A stretch of DNA of 64,000 bases from an uncultured Bartonella sp. (GCA_946478235.1 CAMLBF010000002.1:310001-374000); one strand, 5' to 3'; shown: positions 36,468-46,186, counted from the first letter of the stretch. Translations and numbers: made by a program. Notes: a model not told the origin generated them from the letters alone.

Positions 36468-37448
36468 ATGATGAAGCAAAACACACATATTATACCCGTG
36501 GGCATTGTTGCCGGGCTTTTTGCCGGCGCCATCGGAATGGCGATGAACACTTTGCTAATGGTGTCTCCGCTGCTTGCTATCATTGTCGTTTGTTTTATAT
36601 CACTACCAATTTTTATTGCTGCTTTTGGATGGGGTACAGTATCAAGTATCATCGCCCTATTGGTTGCAACATTCGTTTTGATAATCACACAAAACTTTTA
36701 TATTGGAATCAGCTATATGCTGCTGTTTTTTTTGCCTGCGGTATATGCTTCGTGGCTGCTAGGATTGGCGCAATATGACACTGGTAATCAGACCGTAAAG
36801 TGGTACCCCCTCTCTTCAGTCATTTTTCTAATAATCAGTTTCATTTCAATTATTTGCGTTCTTATCGGTTTATATATTCACAACCAACCCTCAACGCCGC
36901 TGTTAGCGCAACAAATCGCTGATGTATTTGCTAATGCTATGAGACAAACACAATCAGCAGATGAAGCTGATATATCTGCGTTTTACGACGTATTGTTAGC
37001 CAATTTTGTCCCATTTGCATCGAGCTGTCTCGCAACATATGGCGTTATTTTTCTTATCGGAAACCTATATTTTTCACTTGTAGGCGCACAACGTATGAAA
37101 CGTCTTGCCCGCCCACGTGATGATTGGCCGACCAATTTCCGTTTGCCTTTACCGGCAATTTTTATCTTTGCGTTGGCATTTCTTGGAACATTCCTCGATT
37201 TAGGAATGTTGTTTAAACTTTGTGCTGCCGTTTTTAACACGACATTTATGCTGGCATTTTGTTTCTGTGGTTTAGCATATCTTCATAACTTATCACGTGG
37301 TATGCGTGGCCGAGTATTTATATTGACCCTTGTTTATATAGCTTTACTCACAGTTTTCTTCTCCCTACCGATATTCATCGTACTTGTCATGATGGGTATT
37401 TGGTCAACTATTCAGAACCACCGTCAAAACGATGGTCTAACCCAATAA
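36468..37448 (+). CDS. DUF2232 multi-spanning membrane protein
   Basis: A conserved alphaproteobacterial inner-membrane protein of 326 residues with about eight hydrophobic segments. The DUF2232/YybS-like family is recognised from its overall pattern and from its position between rpsR and rplI, where Rhizobiales regularly carry it. Its molecular function is not known. In Gram-positives the related YybS also neighbours rplI, hinting at an ancient link to the ribosomal operon. Two adjacent ATGs (36468, 36471) follow AGGA, and either may be used. Confidence 0.85.
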   Translation: MMKQNTHIIPVGIVAGLFAGAIGMAMNTLLMVSPLLAIIVVCFISLPIFIAAFGWGTVSSIIALLVATFVLIITQNFYIGISYMLLFFLPAVYASWLLGLAQYDTGNQTVKWYPLSSVIFLIISFISIICVLIGLYIHNQPSTPLLAQQIADVFANAMRQTQSADEADISAFYDVLLANFVPFASSCLATYGVIFLIGNLYFSLVGAQRMKRLARPRDDWPTNFRLPLPAIFIFALAFLGTFLDLGMLFKLCAAVFNTTFMLAFCFCGLAYLHNLSRGMRGRVFILTLVYIALLTVFFSLPIFIVLVMMGIWSTIQNHRQNDGLTQ

Positions 37449-37471
37449 TCATCATCTGAAAGGATTATAAA

Positions 37472-38059
37472 ATGGATGTTATTCTGCTTGAACGTATCGC
37501 CCGCCTTGGACAAATGGGTGACACTGTTTCTGTAAAGGCTGGTTATGCCCGCAATTTCCTTTTGCCTCAAGGCAAAGCATTGCGCGCTAATGAAGAGAAT
37601 CGTAAGCGCTTCGAATCACAGCGTACACAATTGGAAGCACGCAATTTAGAGCGCCGTAGTGAAGCACAACAAGTTGCTGATAAACTTGACGGTAAAACAT
37701 TTATCGTTATCCGTTCTGCTGGTGAAACAGGTCAGCTTTATGGTTCTGTTTCAACACGTGATATCGCAGACATCATCACAGCAGAGGGTTTCTCTGTTCT
37801 TCGCACGCAAGTTGAACTTAACCACCCAATTAAAACAATTGGTATGCATAATGTTGCTATCAACTTGCACCCAGAAGTACAGGTTACAGTAACTATCAAT
37901 ATTGCACGCTCTGCAGATGAAGCCGAACGTCAAGCAGCAGGTGAAGACCTAACATCTATCGAAGCCATCTATGGTATCGAAGAAAAACCTCTATCAGAAG
38001 AAGTTTTCGATGATGAGGATGAAGAAAACACAGAAGAAACAGCAAAAGAAGAAGCATAA
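37472..38059 (+). CDS. rplI: 50S ribosomal protein L9
   Basis: L9 binds near the L1 stalk of 23S rRNA and helps limit frameshifting. The N-terminal domain [24 protein letters not shown] with [16 protein letters not shown] is canonical, followed by the long connecting helix and the C-terminal domain ([16 protein letters not shown]). The 195-residue protein is longer than E. coli L9 because of an acidic tail rich in Glu and Asp, as in other Rhizobiales. AAAGGATTATAAA precedes the ATG. A strong terminator follows at 38136. Confidence 0.97.
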   Translation: MDVILLERIARLGQMGDTVSVKAGYARNFLLPQGKALRANEENRKRFESQRTQLEARNLERRSEAQQVADKLDGKTFIVIRSAGETGQLYGSVSTRDIADIITAEGFSVLRTQVELNHPIKTIGMHNVAINLHPEVQVTVTINIARSADEAERQAAGEDLTSIEAIYGIEEKPLSEEVFDDEDEENTEETAKEEA

Positions 38060-38135
38060 TTTTTCTTTTTCTGGAATATTTCTAGAGAGTTTTTGCTTTT
38101 TTCAATTTTATATTAATTCTCAAGAAAAAATGAAG

Positions 38136-38167
38136 ACACCCAGCCCATTGGCTGGGTGTTTTTTTTT
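38136..38167 (+). terminator. Rho-independent terminator after rplI
   Basis: Stem ACACCCAGCC with GGCTGGGTGT around a CATT loop, followed by a run of nine T residues. It is a textbook intrinsic terminator that ends the rpsF-rpsR-DUF2232-rplI operon about 75 bases after the rplI stop. Confidence 0.95.
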
Positions 38168-38273
38168 GAAAATGTAACTATTAATATATTTGGTTTTCAC
38201 CATTATTTCATACTTCAATTAAACATCAAGTAATGGCGATTTGGATTATAAAACAAAAACAGGAATTGTTTAA

Positions 38274-39575
38274 ATGTTTGCTTTATTGAAGACAGCAGCT
38301 GGACACATTATTTCTAAAGGAAATTTAGCTGTTACTGATGCTGCAGGTGTAACCTATCACTTTGGTGACAATTCTGGGGATCCTGTCCATCTTCGTTTTA
38401 CATCTGCCAAATGGGAACGTGAAGTTGCCCTTGATCCTGCTTTAAAACTTGGTGAAGCTTATATGGAGGGTGGATTTGAATTTGTTAAAGGCGACATTTA
38501 TAAGCTTCTTGAAATAATTTTTGAAAGCACGGGACCTATTGCTGAAAACCAAATGTGGATGAAAGCAATGTCTTTTATCCGGACGGCAACCAAGCGTTTT
38601 GTCCAAATGAATACGTTAAAGCGCTCAGCCCGTAATGTTCAGCACCATTATGATCTATCTGGCAAACTTTATGACTTGTTCCTTGATCCAGACAGGCAAT
38701 ATTCCTGCGCCTATTTTCAAACACCTGATACAGATCTTAATGAAGCACAACTTGCCAAAAAACGGCATTTGGCGGCCAAATTGCAGGTCAACAAGGGTGA
38801 AAAGCTGCTTGATATAGGCTGTGGTTGGGGCGGTTTAGGTCTCTATTTTGCTCGCGTATTGGGCGCAGATGTTACGGGGGTAACCCTTTCCCACGAACAA
38901 TTTGGCATTGCCAACCAACGTGCAAGGACTCTAGGGCTAGAAAATAAGGCGAAGTTTTTACTTGAGGACTATCGTAATTTGAATGCCCAATTTGATAAGA
39001 TTGTTTCAGTTGGCATGTTTGAACACGTGGGCATAGGCCACTTCAAAGAATATTTTGATCACGTTAAACGTTTACTGAAACCGGATGGACGCTTTGTCCT
39101 TCATTCGATTGGTCGTTCGGGAGAACCGGGCGCAACAAACCCATGGATAGCCAAATATATATTCCCTGGTGGGTATATCCCTTCTTTATCAGAAGTCATA
39201 CCAGTTATCGAAAAAAGCGGCCTTATCATCACCGATATTGAAATTCTACGGTTGCATTATGCCGAAACATTAAAAGCTTGGCGGCAGTCTTTTCTGGCGC
39301 ATTGGGATGAAGCCAAAGCATTATATGATGAACGGTTTTGCCGTATGTGGGATTTCTATTTGGCAGCCTCTGAAAGCGCTTTCCGTTGGCAGGGCATGAT
39401 GGTTTTCCAGATACAACTTGCCCATAAACAAGATGCTGTACCGCTGACGCGAGACTATATTATGCAGGAAGAAGAAAGATTATTAAAGATCGATGCTGAT
39501 CCCAACTTGTCCGTGGTACCGATGAAGCCTGTTGATATGACCATAAAGGCAAAAGCTGTTGCTCAAACACTCTAG
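38274..39575 (+). CDS. cfa: Cyclopropane-fatty-acyl-phospholipid synthase
   Basis: Cfa adds a methylene from S-adenosylmethionine across unsaturated acyl chains of membrane lipids, usually in stationary phase or acid stress. The methyltransferase core has LLDIGCGWGGLGLYFAR (about 179-195) followed by GVTLSHEQ, and MFEHVGIGHFKEYF carries an active-site region. An N-terminal lipid-binding domain covers about 1-110. A conserved Tyr/Cys-rich stretch YSCAYFQTPD is also present. At 433 residues it is full length. CAGGAA lies 8 bases before the ATG. Confidence 0.95.
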   Translation: MFALLKTAAGHIISKGNLAVTDAAGVTYHFGDNSGDPVHLRFTSAKWEREVALDPALKLGEAYMEGGFEFVKGDIYKLLEIIFESTGPIAENQMWMKAMSFIRTATKRFVQMNTLKRSARNVQHHYDLSGKLYDLFLDPDRQYSCAYFQTPDTDLNEAQLAKKRHLAAKLQVNKGEKLLDIGCGWGGLGLYFARVLGADVTGVTLSHEQFGIANQRARTLGLENKAKFLLEDYRNLNAQFDKIVSVGMFEHVGIGHFKEYFDHVKRLLKPDGRFVLHSIGRSGEPGATNPWIAKYIFPGGYIPSLSEVIPVIEKSGLIITDIEILRLHYAETLKAWRQSFLAHWDEAKALYDERFCRMWDFYLAASESAFRWQGMMVFQIQLAHKQDAVPLTRDYIMQEEERLLKIDADPNLSVVPMKPVDMTIKAKAVAQTL

Positions 39576-39586
39576 TTTCCGGCAAT

Positions 39587-39616
39587 AATTGGTACGCCTT
39601 TAATTGGTGCGCCTTT
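39587..39616. repeat. Tandem repeat, 2 x 15 bp
   Basis: AATTGGTACGCCTTT at 39587-39601 is followed directly by AATTGGTGCGCCTTT at 39602-39616, differing at a single base. It lies just after the cfa stop codon. Confidence 0.8.
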
Positions 39617-39664
39617 GATAGAGACGCAAAATAGACGTCAGGTGAGCGGCTTTATAGCTGTTTA

Positions 39665-39711
39665 TCCGCCACGGTTGTGGTGTTACAAATATATGCTAGC
39701 GCTGTGGCGGA
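39665..39711. repeat. Inverted repeat, 8-bp arms
   Basis: TCCGCCAC (39665-39672) and GTGGCGGA (39704-39711) are perfect complements separated by 31 bases. It is GC-rich against an AT-rich background, so it stands out. It could be a cfa terminator, though no T-run follows. Confidence 0.45.
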
Positions 39712-39750
39712 GCATTGGAAATAATGTTCGTCCAATTGTCACTCGGTGTT

Positions 39751-39834
39751 TTATAACGATTATCTAGTCTGTTATAATAGCTATCTAACCTCTTATACTG
39801 ACTATCTTGCCTCTTATAATGGCTGTCTAACGTG
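39751..39834. repeat. Tandem repeat, 4 x 21 bp, imperfect
   Basis: Four adjoining 21-base units start at 39751, 39772, 39793 and 39814. Each begins TTATA and has (C/T)T(A/G)TCT at bases 11-16; the remaining bases vary. No spacers are present. The block ends 200 bases before dnaB. Confidence 0.85.
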
Positions 39835-40034
39835 GCTTTTTAGAGAAATATCTTGTCTTATCGTCAATTATCGAGTTGAGAAACTTATAGCCTATTAAAA
39901 TCGATCCACAGCAATCTGGCCAATTCGTATTTCTAAAAGCGTGGCTCACATGTTGAAATGTGCCATTTTTGAAAAAAGCTATGGCAACATCGGTTCACAA
40001 TAGGCTAAAGTAGAACTGTTTTTCCAGAAGGTCA

Positions 40035-41555
40035 GTGAGTATCAAAAGAGAAATGGCAGAAGCAAAAGTTTTCAATCTTAGTCAGCAAAATACAGATGAA
40101 GCATTACCTTTTCGGCAGGTTCCGCACAATATTGAAGCGGAACAAGCACTGTTGGGTGCTATTCTTATTAATAATGATGCCATTGATCGCGTCTCGGACT
40201 TCTTAAAACCCGAACATTTTTTTGAACCCCTTCATCAAACAATTTATGCTGTATTAAGCGAAACAATTCGCAATGGTAAGCTTGCCAATCCTGTCACAAT
40301 AAAGCCGTTTATACCGGCTGAAGAAAAAATTGGTGAAATGACAGTGTACAATTACGTGATCCGTATGGCCACGGAAGCTGTTACCATTATCAATGCGGAA
40401 GACTATGGGCGGGCAATTTACGATCTATTTATCCGCCGCTCATTGATTGATCTTGGAAATGAAGTGGTCAACACCGCATTTGACGCACCTATCGACCTTG
40501 CACCTTCGAAGCAAATTGAAAATGTTGAACAACGTTTGTTCACTTTGGCAGAAACTGGAAAATATGGTGGTGGTTTTGAAAGCTTCAATGATGCGGTCAA
40601 AAAAGCCATTGATATGGCGGGAGCCGCCAAAAAACGTACATCCCGACTATCAGGTATCCCCACCCAATTGAAAAAACTTGATGAACAAATGGGCGGTTTG
40701 CAGCGTTCTGACCTTATTATTTTGGCAGGACGTCCTGGTATGGGTAAAACGTCTCTTGCGACGAATATTGCATTCAACATTGCCAATGCTTACGTAAAGG
40801 CACAGGAAGAAAATCTGCCTACGGAAGAAAACGAAGGTGGTATCGTTGGTTTTTTCTCCCTGGAAATGTCTTCAGAGCAGTTGGCCACTCGTATTATTTC
40901 CGAACAAGCAGAAGTTTCCTCTTCAAAGATCAGACGTGGTGACATTTCAGAAGATCAGTTTGCTAAATTGTTGCGATCGATGAATCGGTTGCAGAAAGCG
41001 CCGCTTTATATCGACCAAACAGGTGGTATTTCCATTGCGCAACTTTCCGCGCGTGCGCGCCGGTTGAAACGCCAACATGGGCTTGATGTTTTGGTTGTGG
41101 ACTATGTGCAACTTATGACGGGTGCTTCCAAACGAGCTTCGGAAAATCGTGTGCAGGAAATTACCGAGATTACAACGGGTTTAAAATCATTAGCCAAAGA
41201 GCTTAATGTGCCAATTATTGCGCTGTCACAGTTGTCTCGTCAGGTTGAATCGCGCGATGATAAACGCCCACAACTATCAGATCTTCGTGAATCTGGTTCT
41301 ATTGAACAGGATGCTGATGTGGTCTTGTTCGTTTATCGTGATGAATATTACATCAAGAACAAAGAACCTAAACTTGGTAGTGAAGAGCATTTGAAATGGC
41401 AGGCCGAGATGGAAGAAGTGTTTGGCAAGGCAGAAGTGATTGTTGCCAAACAACGCCATGGTCCAACCGGCACGGTGCGCCTTGCATTTCAGGCTGAGTA
41501 CACCCGTTTTGCTGATCTTGCTGAAAGTGACCAATTACCAGAACAGTTCGGTTAG
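40035..41555 (+). CDS. dnaB: Replicative DNA helicase
   Basis: DnaB is the hexameric 5'-3' helicase of the replication fork. The N-terminal primase-interacting domain has PHNIEAEQALLGAIL. The RecA-like motor has Walker A GRPGMGKTS, Walker B LDVLVVDYVQLM, and the DRPQLSDLRESGSIEQDAD-type segment (here DKRPQLSDLRES). The start is uncertain: GTG at 40035 has AGAAGG only 3 bases away, and the ATG at 40053 (MAEAKVF) resembles other Rhizobiales starts. The product is 506 or 500 residues. radA follows after 5 bases, whereas alr usually lies between them in Rhizobiales. Confidence 0.96.
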   Translation: MSIKREMAEAKVFNLSQQNTDEALPFRQVPHNIEAEQALLGAILINNDAIDRVSDFLKPEHFFEPLHQTIYAVLSETIRNGKLANPVTIKPFIPAEEKIGEMTVYNYVIRMATEAVTIINAEDYGRAIYDLFIRRSLIDLGNEVVNTAFDAPIDLAPSKQIENVEQRLFTLAETGKYGGGFESFNDAVKKAIDMAGAAKKRTSRLSGIPTQLKKLDEQMGGLQRSDLIILAGRPGMGKTSLATNIAFNIANAYVKAQEENLPTEENEGGIVGFFSLEMSSEQLATRIISEQAEVSSSKIRRGDISEDQFAKLLRSMNRLQKAPLYIDQTGGISIAQLSARARRLKRQHGLDVLVVDYVQLMTGASKRASENRVQEITEITTGLKSLAKELNVPIIALSQLSRQVESRDDKRPQLSDLRESGSIEQDADVVLFVYRDEYYIKNKEPKLGSEEHLKWQAEMEEVFGKAEVIVAKQRHGPTGTVRLAFQAEYTRFADLAESDQLPEQFG

Positions 41556-41560
41556 TATCT

Positions 41561-42961
41561 ATGGTGAAAGCAAGAACACAATTTGTTTGTCAAAATTGCG
41601 GAACGGTCTATTCCCGCTGGGCTGGAAAATGTGATGCCTGCGGCGAATGGAATACAATTGTCGAAGAAGGAACAAGCGGTGGCATTGGTGGTGGCCCTGT
41701 AAAAAACACACGAAAAGGCCGAGTTGTTGCCTTAACCACATTATCGGGTGACATAGAGGACGCGCCACGAATTCAATCGGGGATCGCTGAACTTGACCGT
41801 GTGACAGGCGGTGGATTTGTGCGAGGATCGGCGCTGCTGGTAGGTGGTGATCCGGGTATTGGAAAATCCACTTTATTGACGCAAGCCGCAGCCACGCTTG
41901 CAAGAAAAGGATATAAGGTCGTTTATGTTTCTGGCGAAGAGGCTGTGGCGCAGATAAGATTGCGTGCGCAACGCCTTAATGCAGCCGATACAACGGTTGA
42001 ACTGGCAGCCGAAACCAATGTCGAAGATATATTGGCCACTTTGACGGAAACCAAACGCCCCGATTTGGTTATTATCGATTCAATTCAGACCTTATGGTCG
42101 GACACTATCGATTCTGCACCGGGTACGGTTACACAAGTGCGCACCGGTGCTCAGGCGATGATTCGTTATGCAAAAAAAACTGGTGCAGCAGTGGTTTTAG
42201 TTGGTCACGTAACCAAAGATGGACAAATAGCTGGCCCCCGTGTGGTTGAACATATGGTTGATGGCGTGTTGTACTTCGAGGGTGAAGGTGGACACCAATA
42301 TCGAATTTTACGCACCGTGAAAAACCGTTTTGGCCCAACCGATGAAATCGGCGTTTTTGAAATGTCCGACCAAGGATTAAGACAGGTTCTTAACCCATCA
42401 GAATTGTTTTTGGGTGAAAGAAACGAAAAAGCGCCCGGCTCTGCTGTATTTGCAGGCATGGAAGGTACAAGGCCAATACTCGTTGAAATTCAGGCTTTGG
42501 TTGCGCCCTCCTCGCTTGGCACACCAAGACGTGCAGTCGTTGGTTGGGATAGCAATCGTTTATCGATGATTTTAGCGGTATTGGAAGCCCATTGCGGTGT
42601 TCGCTTCGGTCAGCATGATGTGTATCTGAATGTTGCTGGTGGCTATAGAATATCGGAACCAGCCGCTGATTTGGCAGTTGCTGCTGCATTGGTTTCATCA
42701 CTTGCTGGAATCGCATTGCCAACAAATTATGTATTTTTTGGTGAGGTGAGCCTATCAGGTGCCATTCGCGCCGTATCCCATTCTGGGCAAAGATTAAAAG
42801 AAGCGCAGAAACTGGGATTTCATGGAGCAATTCAACCATCAAACACTACAGAAAATGTAAAATCTGCTGATTTTCGCCAAAGAAGTTTCGCAGATTTGCC
42901 GGAACTTGTCGCAGCGATAGCGTCGGGAAAAAAACGCCCTATGCCAGAACAACAATATTAG
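41561..42961 (+). CDS. radA: DNA repair protein RadA
   Basis: RadA promotes branch migration in recombinational repair. The order is an N-terminal C4 zinc finger (CQNCGTVYSRWAGKCDACGEW without interruption of the four Cys), a RecA-like ATPase with Walker A GGDPGIGKST, the RadA-specific KNRFGPTDE, and a C-terminal Lon-protease-like domain (GGYRISEPAADLAVAAAL). The 466-residue length is normal. The 5-base gap from dnaB implies cotranscription. Confidence 0.97.
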   Translation: MVKARTQFVCQNCGTVYSRWAGKCDACGEWNTIVEEGTSGGIGGGPVKNTRKGRVVALTTLSGDIEDAPRIQSGIAELDRVTGGGFVRGSALLVGGDPGIGKSTLLTQAAATLARKGYKVVYVSGEEAVAQIRLRAQRLNAADTTVELAAETNVEDILATLTETKRPDLVIIDSIQTLWSDTIDSAPGTVTQVRTGAQAMIRYAKKTGAAVVLVGHVTKDGQIAGPRVVEHMVDGVLYFEGEGGHQYRILRTVKNRFGPTDEIGVFEMSDQGLRQVLNPSELFLGERNEKAPGSAVFAGMEGTRPILVEIQALVAPSSLGTPRRAVVGWDSNRLSMILAVLEAHCGVRFGQHDVYLNVAGGYRISEPAADLAVAAALVSSLAGIALPTNYVFFGEVSLSGAIRAVSHSGQRLKEAQKLGFHGAIQPSNTTENVKSADFRQRSFADLPELVAAIASGKKRPMPEQQY

Positions 42962-43106
42962 AAAACAAGAAAGAGAATATTAAGTCTCCCACTTGTAAAT
43001 AACGCTGAAATATTGGTAATGATCGACGAAATGGCTTAGCTGATAATGGATATGACATTTTCAATTGTTGAAACTACAGTTGAAAGCGATACGTAAGGAC
43101 AAAACG

Positions 43107-43682
43107 ATGTTCATGACAGCCCTTGACGGCATTGTTATTGGTGTACTTCTATTTTCAGGCTTTCTAGCCATGGTGCGCGGTTTCTCGCGCGAGTTTTTGT
43201 CATTGGCATCATGGGTTATAGCAGCAATCGCTGCTATATTTCTTTACAAACCAACACTTCCTCTTGTTGAAACATATCTAACGAATAAAACAATTGCCCT
43301 TATTGCCAGCATGGGCATTGTTTTTATTATTACATTCATTATCGTTTCAATCATTACCATGAAAATTGCTGATTTGATTATTGATAGTCGGATTGGCGCC
43401 CTTGACCGAACATTAGGATTTGTCTTCGGTGTCGTGCGTGGCCTATTTATTATGGTTATCGCAACGCTTCTTGTTAACCAGCTCATAAGACCTGAAGATC
43501 AATCACCTTGGCTGAAAGATGCCAAAACAAAACCGATGCTCGATTCGCTTAGCGTGCAAGTATGGGATCTGTTGCCCAAAGATCCGGATTGGATTTTTGA
43601 TAAAGCTACCAGTGTCATTAAAAAGAATGAACCAGCAAATGATTCAAATGTTGGTGAAAATCCAGCGCAGAACGGTGACTAA
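43107..43682 (+). CDS. cvpA: CvpA family membrane protein
   Basis: CvpA is a four-helix inner-membrane protein. Its mutants in enterobacteria are affected in colicin V production and in envelope or bile-salt tolerance, but its activity is unresolved. Family features are ALDGIVIGVLLFSGFLAMVRGFSREFLSL at the start (split here over two helices) and DRTLGFVFGVVRGLFIM. The ATG at 43107 is chosen because AAGGA lies 7 bases upstream; the frame opens 14 codons earlier without support. The product has 191 residues. It lies directly upstream of purF, the near-universal cvpA-purF pairing. Confidence 0.93.
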   Translation: MFMTALDGIVIGVLLFSGFLAMVRGFSREFLSLASWVIAAIAAIFLYKPTLPLVETYLTNKTIALIASMGIVFIITFIIVSIITMKIADLIIDSRIGALDRTLGFVFGVVRGLFIMVIATLLVNQLIRPEDQSPWLKDAKTKPMLDSLSVQVWDLLPKDPDWIFDKATSVIKKNEPANDSNVGENPAQNGD

Positions 43683-43756
43683 TTTTATCTATGAACCTTC
43701 AAGCTGTATTTGATTTATGTTATTGAATATTTCTTGTTTTATATAAGGCAGCCACA

Positions 43757-45244
43757 ATGGCAAATAGTGATTCTTCCTTACAGAATTTTTCAATTGAAGA
43801 TGATACATTGCATGAAGAATGCGGTGTTTTTGGTATCCTTGGTCATGACGATGCAGCAACCTTAACTGCTCTTGGGCTCCATGCTTTGCAGCACCGAGGG
43901 CAAGAGGCCGCCGGTATCGTTTCTTATCATGGTTCGGTTTTCCATCAGGAAAAGCACATGGGATTGGTAGGAGATCATTATACCAATCCTGAAACCTTGG
44001 CACGTCTTCCCGGTAATCGTGCAATTGGCCACACACGCTATTCCACAACCGGTGAAACGGTGTTGCGGAATGTTCAACCTTTATTTGCCGAATTGGAAGT
44101 TGGTGGCATTGCGATAGCGCATAATGGCAACCTAACCAACGGTTTGACTTTGCGCCGGCAACTGATTGCATCTGGTGCCATTTGCCAATCAACATCCGAT
44201 TCAGAAGTTGTCCTGCATCTGATTGCTCGGTCACGCCACGCATCTTCATCTGATCGTTTTGTTGATGCTATCAAGCAAATTGAAGGTGGGTTTGCTATGA
44301 TTGCACTGACCCGCACAAAATTGATTGCTGCCCGTGATCCGATTGGAATACGCCCTCTTGTGATGGGTGAGCTTGATGGAAAACCTATTTTTTGCTCTGA
44401 AACATGTGCATTAGATATCATCGGCGCCAAATATATTCGAGATGTCGAGAACGGCGAAATTATTATTTGTGAAATCCAAAAAAGTGGCGAAATCACGATA
44501 AAGACAATCAAACCCGAGGCACCGAAACCAGAAAGATTGTGCCTGTTTGAATATGTCTACTTTGCCCGCCCAGACTCCATTATTGGTGGACGCAGTGTCT
44601 ATACAGCCCGAAAGAATATGGGAAAGCATCTTGCCAAAGAAGCACCATGCGATGGCGATGTTGTGGTGCCTGTTCCTGATGGTGGTACACCGGCTGCAAT
44701 AGGTTATGCGCAGGAAAGCGGAATTCCATTTGAATTAGGCATTATCCGTAACCATTATGTCGGGCGTACCTTTATTGAACCGACCCAACAGATTAGAGCT
44801 TTTGGCGTAAAGCTTAAGCATTCGGTAAACCGTCCGGTTATTAAAGATAAACGGGTTATTTTGGTTGATGACTCAATCGTTCGAGGCACAACTTCGGTAA
44901 AAATTGTCCAAATGCTGCGCGATGCAGGCGCAAAAGAAGTTCACATTCGTGTTGCAAGCCCGATGATCTATTATCCAGATTTTTATGGTATTGATACACC
45001 AGAGGCAAAAAAGCTGCTTGCCAATCAATATCCCGATCTGCAATCCATGTGTGATTTCATCGGTGCGGATTCATTAGAATTTCTGTCGATTGACGGCTTA
45101 TATATGGCAGTCGGTGGCGCTGTGAGAGATAATAATAATCCTCAATTTACCGATCATTATTTTACCGGTGACTATCCAACACGTCTAATCGATCAGGAAA
45201 ATGTTGATAATGTTCATAAATTGTCGGTTTTGAGCAGTCGATAA
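43757..45244 (+). CDS. purF: Amidophosphoribosyltransferase
   Basis: PurF commits PRPP to purine synthesis by transferring glutamine nitrogen. A 21-residue propeptide precedes the catalytic Cys22 (EECGVFGIL), which must be exposed by cleavage. The glutaminase domain has LQHRGQEAAGIV and GHTRYSTTG. The phosphoribosyltransferase domain has the PRPP loop VILVDDSIVRGTTS and IGIIRNHYVGRTFIEP-type residues (here LGIIRNHYVGRTFI). The 495-residue length is normal. An SDR gene starts two bases after the stop, as in other Rhizobiales. Confidence 0.97.
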   Translation: MANSDSSLQNFSIEDDTLHEECGVFGILGHDDAATLTALGLHALQHRGQEAAGIVSYHGSVFHQEKHMGLVGDHYTNPETLARLPGNRAIGHTRYSTTGETVLRNVQPLFAELEVGGIAIAHNGNLTNGLTLRRQLIASGAICQSTSDSEVVLHLIARSRHASSSDRFVDAIKQIEGGFAMIALTRTKLIAARDPIGIRPLVMGELDGKPIFCSETCALDIIGAKYIRDVENGEIIICEIQKSGEITIKTIKPEAPKPERLCLFEYVYFARPDSIIGGRSVYTARKNMGKHLAKEAPCDGDVVVPVPDGGTPAAIGYAQESGIPFELGIIRNHYVGRTFIEPTQQIRAFGVKLKHSVNRPVIKDKRVILVDDSIVRGTTSVKIVQMLRDAGAKEVHIRVASPMIYYPDFYGIDTPEAKKLLANQYPDLQSMCDFIGADSLEFLSIDGLYMAVGGAVRDNNNPQFTDHYFTGDYPTRLIDQENVDNVHKLSVLSSR

Positions 45245-45246
45245 TA

Positions 45247-45984
45247 ATGGATAATCAGTTCAATCTTGAAGGTCGGGTTGCACTTGTTACAGGTGCATCG
45301 CGTGGTATTGGCTATTTTTTGGCGCTAGAGCTTGCAAAGCGTGGCGCGCATATTATTGCTGTTGCCAGAACCGTTGGTGGCTTGGAAGACCTTGATGATG
45401 CTATTCGCAATGTTGGTTCCAGCGCAACATTGGTTCCGTTAGATCTTCACGACATGGAAGGGATTGATCGATTAGGCGATGCAATTCACAAACGCTGGGG
45501 AAAATTGGATATTCTCGTAGCCAATGCAGGAATATTAGGAACCATCGCTCCCGTTGCCCATCTGGAAACCAAAACATTTGAAGATGTTTTTAATATCAAT
45601 GTTACTAGTCAGTGGCGGCTTATTCGGACAGTGGAACCGCTTTTAAGGCAGTCAGACTGTGCGAGAGCTATCTTATTGTCTTCTGGCATAGTGCATCATC
45701 CTCGTGCTTTCTGGGGCGTATATGCCTCGTCTAAAGCTGCCTTTGAAGTACTTGGACGGTGTTGGGCGGATGAGCTGAAGCAAAGCACCGTCAAAGTGAA
45801 TATGGCAAACCCGGGTGCCACACGTACTGCAATGCGCGCGCAAGCGATGCCTGGTGAAGATCCGCAAACTTTGCCAACAGCTGAGGAAATAGCATCGAGA
45901 ATTGTTTCTCTAGCCTCTCCCAAACTGGAAGAAAATGGGCGCTTATTTCAAGCACGCGAAAAAAAATTTATCGATTACAACTAA
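45247..45984 (+). CDS. SDR-family oxidoreductase
   Basis: A classical short-chain dehydrogenase of 245 residues with cofactor loop TGASRGIG, NAGILGT and the catalytic Tyr/Lys in YASSKAAFEV. The basic residue after the loop and its general form suggest NADP(H) use, but no substrate is evident. The ATG follows the purF stop after two bases, so the genes are cotranscribed. This purF-SDR pairing is conserved in Rhizobiales, which suggests a real but unidentified link rather than chance. Confidence 0.9.
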   Translation: MDNQFNLEGRVALVTGASRGIGYFLALELAKRGAHIIAVARTVGGLEDLDDAIRNVGSSATLVPLDLHDMEGIDRLGDAIHKRWGKLDILVANAGILGTIAPVAHLETKTFEDVFNINVTSQWRLIRTVEPLLRQSDCARAILLSSGIVHHPRAFWGVYASSKAAFEVLGRCWADELKQSTVKVNMANPGATRTAMRAQAMPGEDPQTLPTAEEIASRIVSLASPKLEENGRLFQAREKKFIDYN

Positions 45985-46186
45985 GAGAGTATTGCAAAAC
46001 CAGCAAAATAGGCACTCTTGGTATGTATAAGCTTTGGTGGTGACTTCAATTGCAATAAGAGGGTAGTTAATGTTTAAAACACCTACTCTATAATATTGAT
46101 TGTAATTCTGAATTATATCGACTGTAACTCTGAAAAATTTTGTTCAAAAAGGTGCTGATACCAAACGATTGGCCGGTGCAGAGGTA

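Larger units (their letters stand above)
39576..40034. other. Repeat-rich intergenic region between cfa and dnaB
   Basis: The 459 bases have no credible gene but contain three kinds of repeat: a 15-bp tandem pair (39587-39616), an 8-bp inverted repeat with a 31-base loop (39665-39711) and four 21-bp tandem units (39751-39834). The remaining 200 bases should contain the dnaB promoter. Confidence 0.7.

Noticed and set aside
39751-39834. Possible CRISPR array upstream of dnaB
   Set aside because: The units adjoin with no spacers, are imperfect and only 21 bases long, and no cas gene is in the window.
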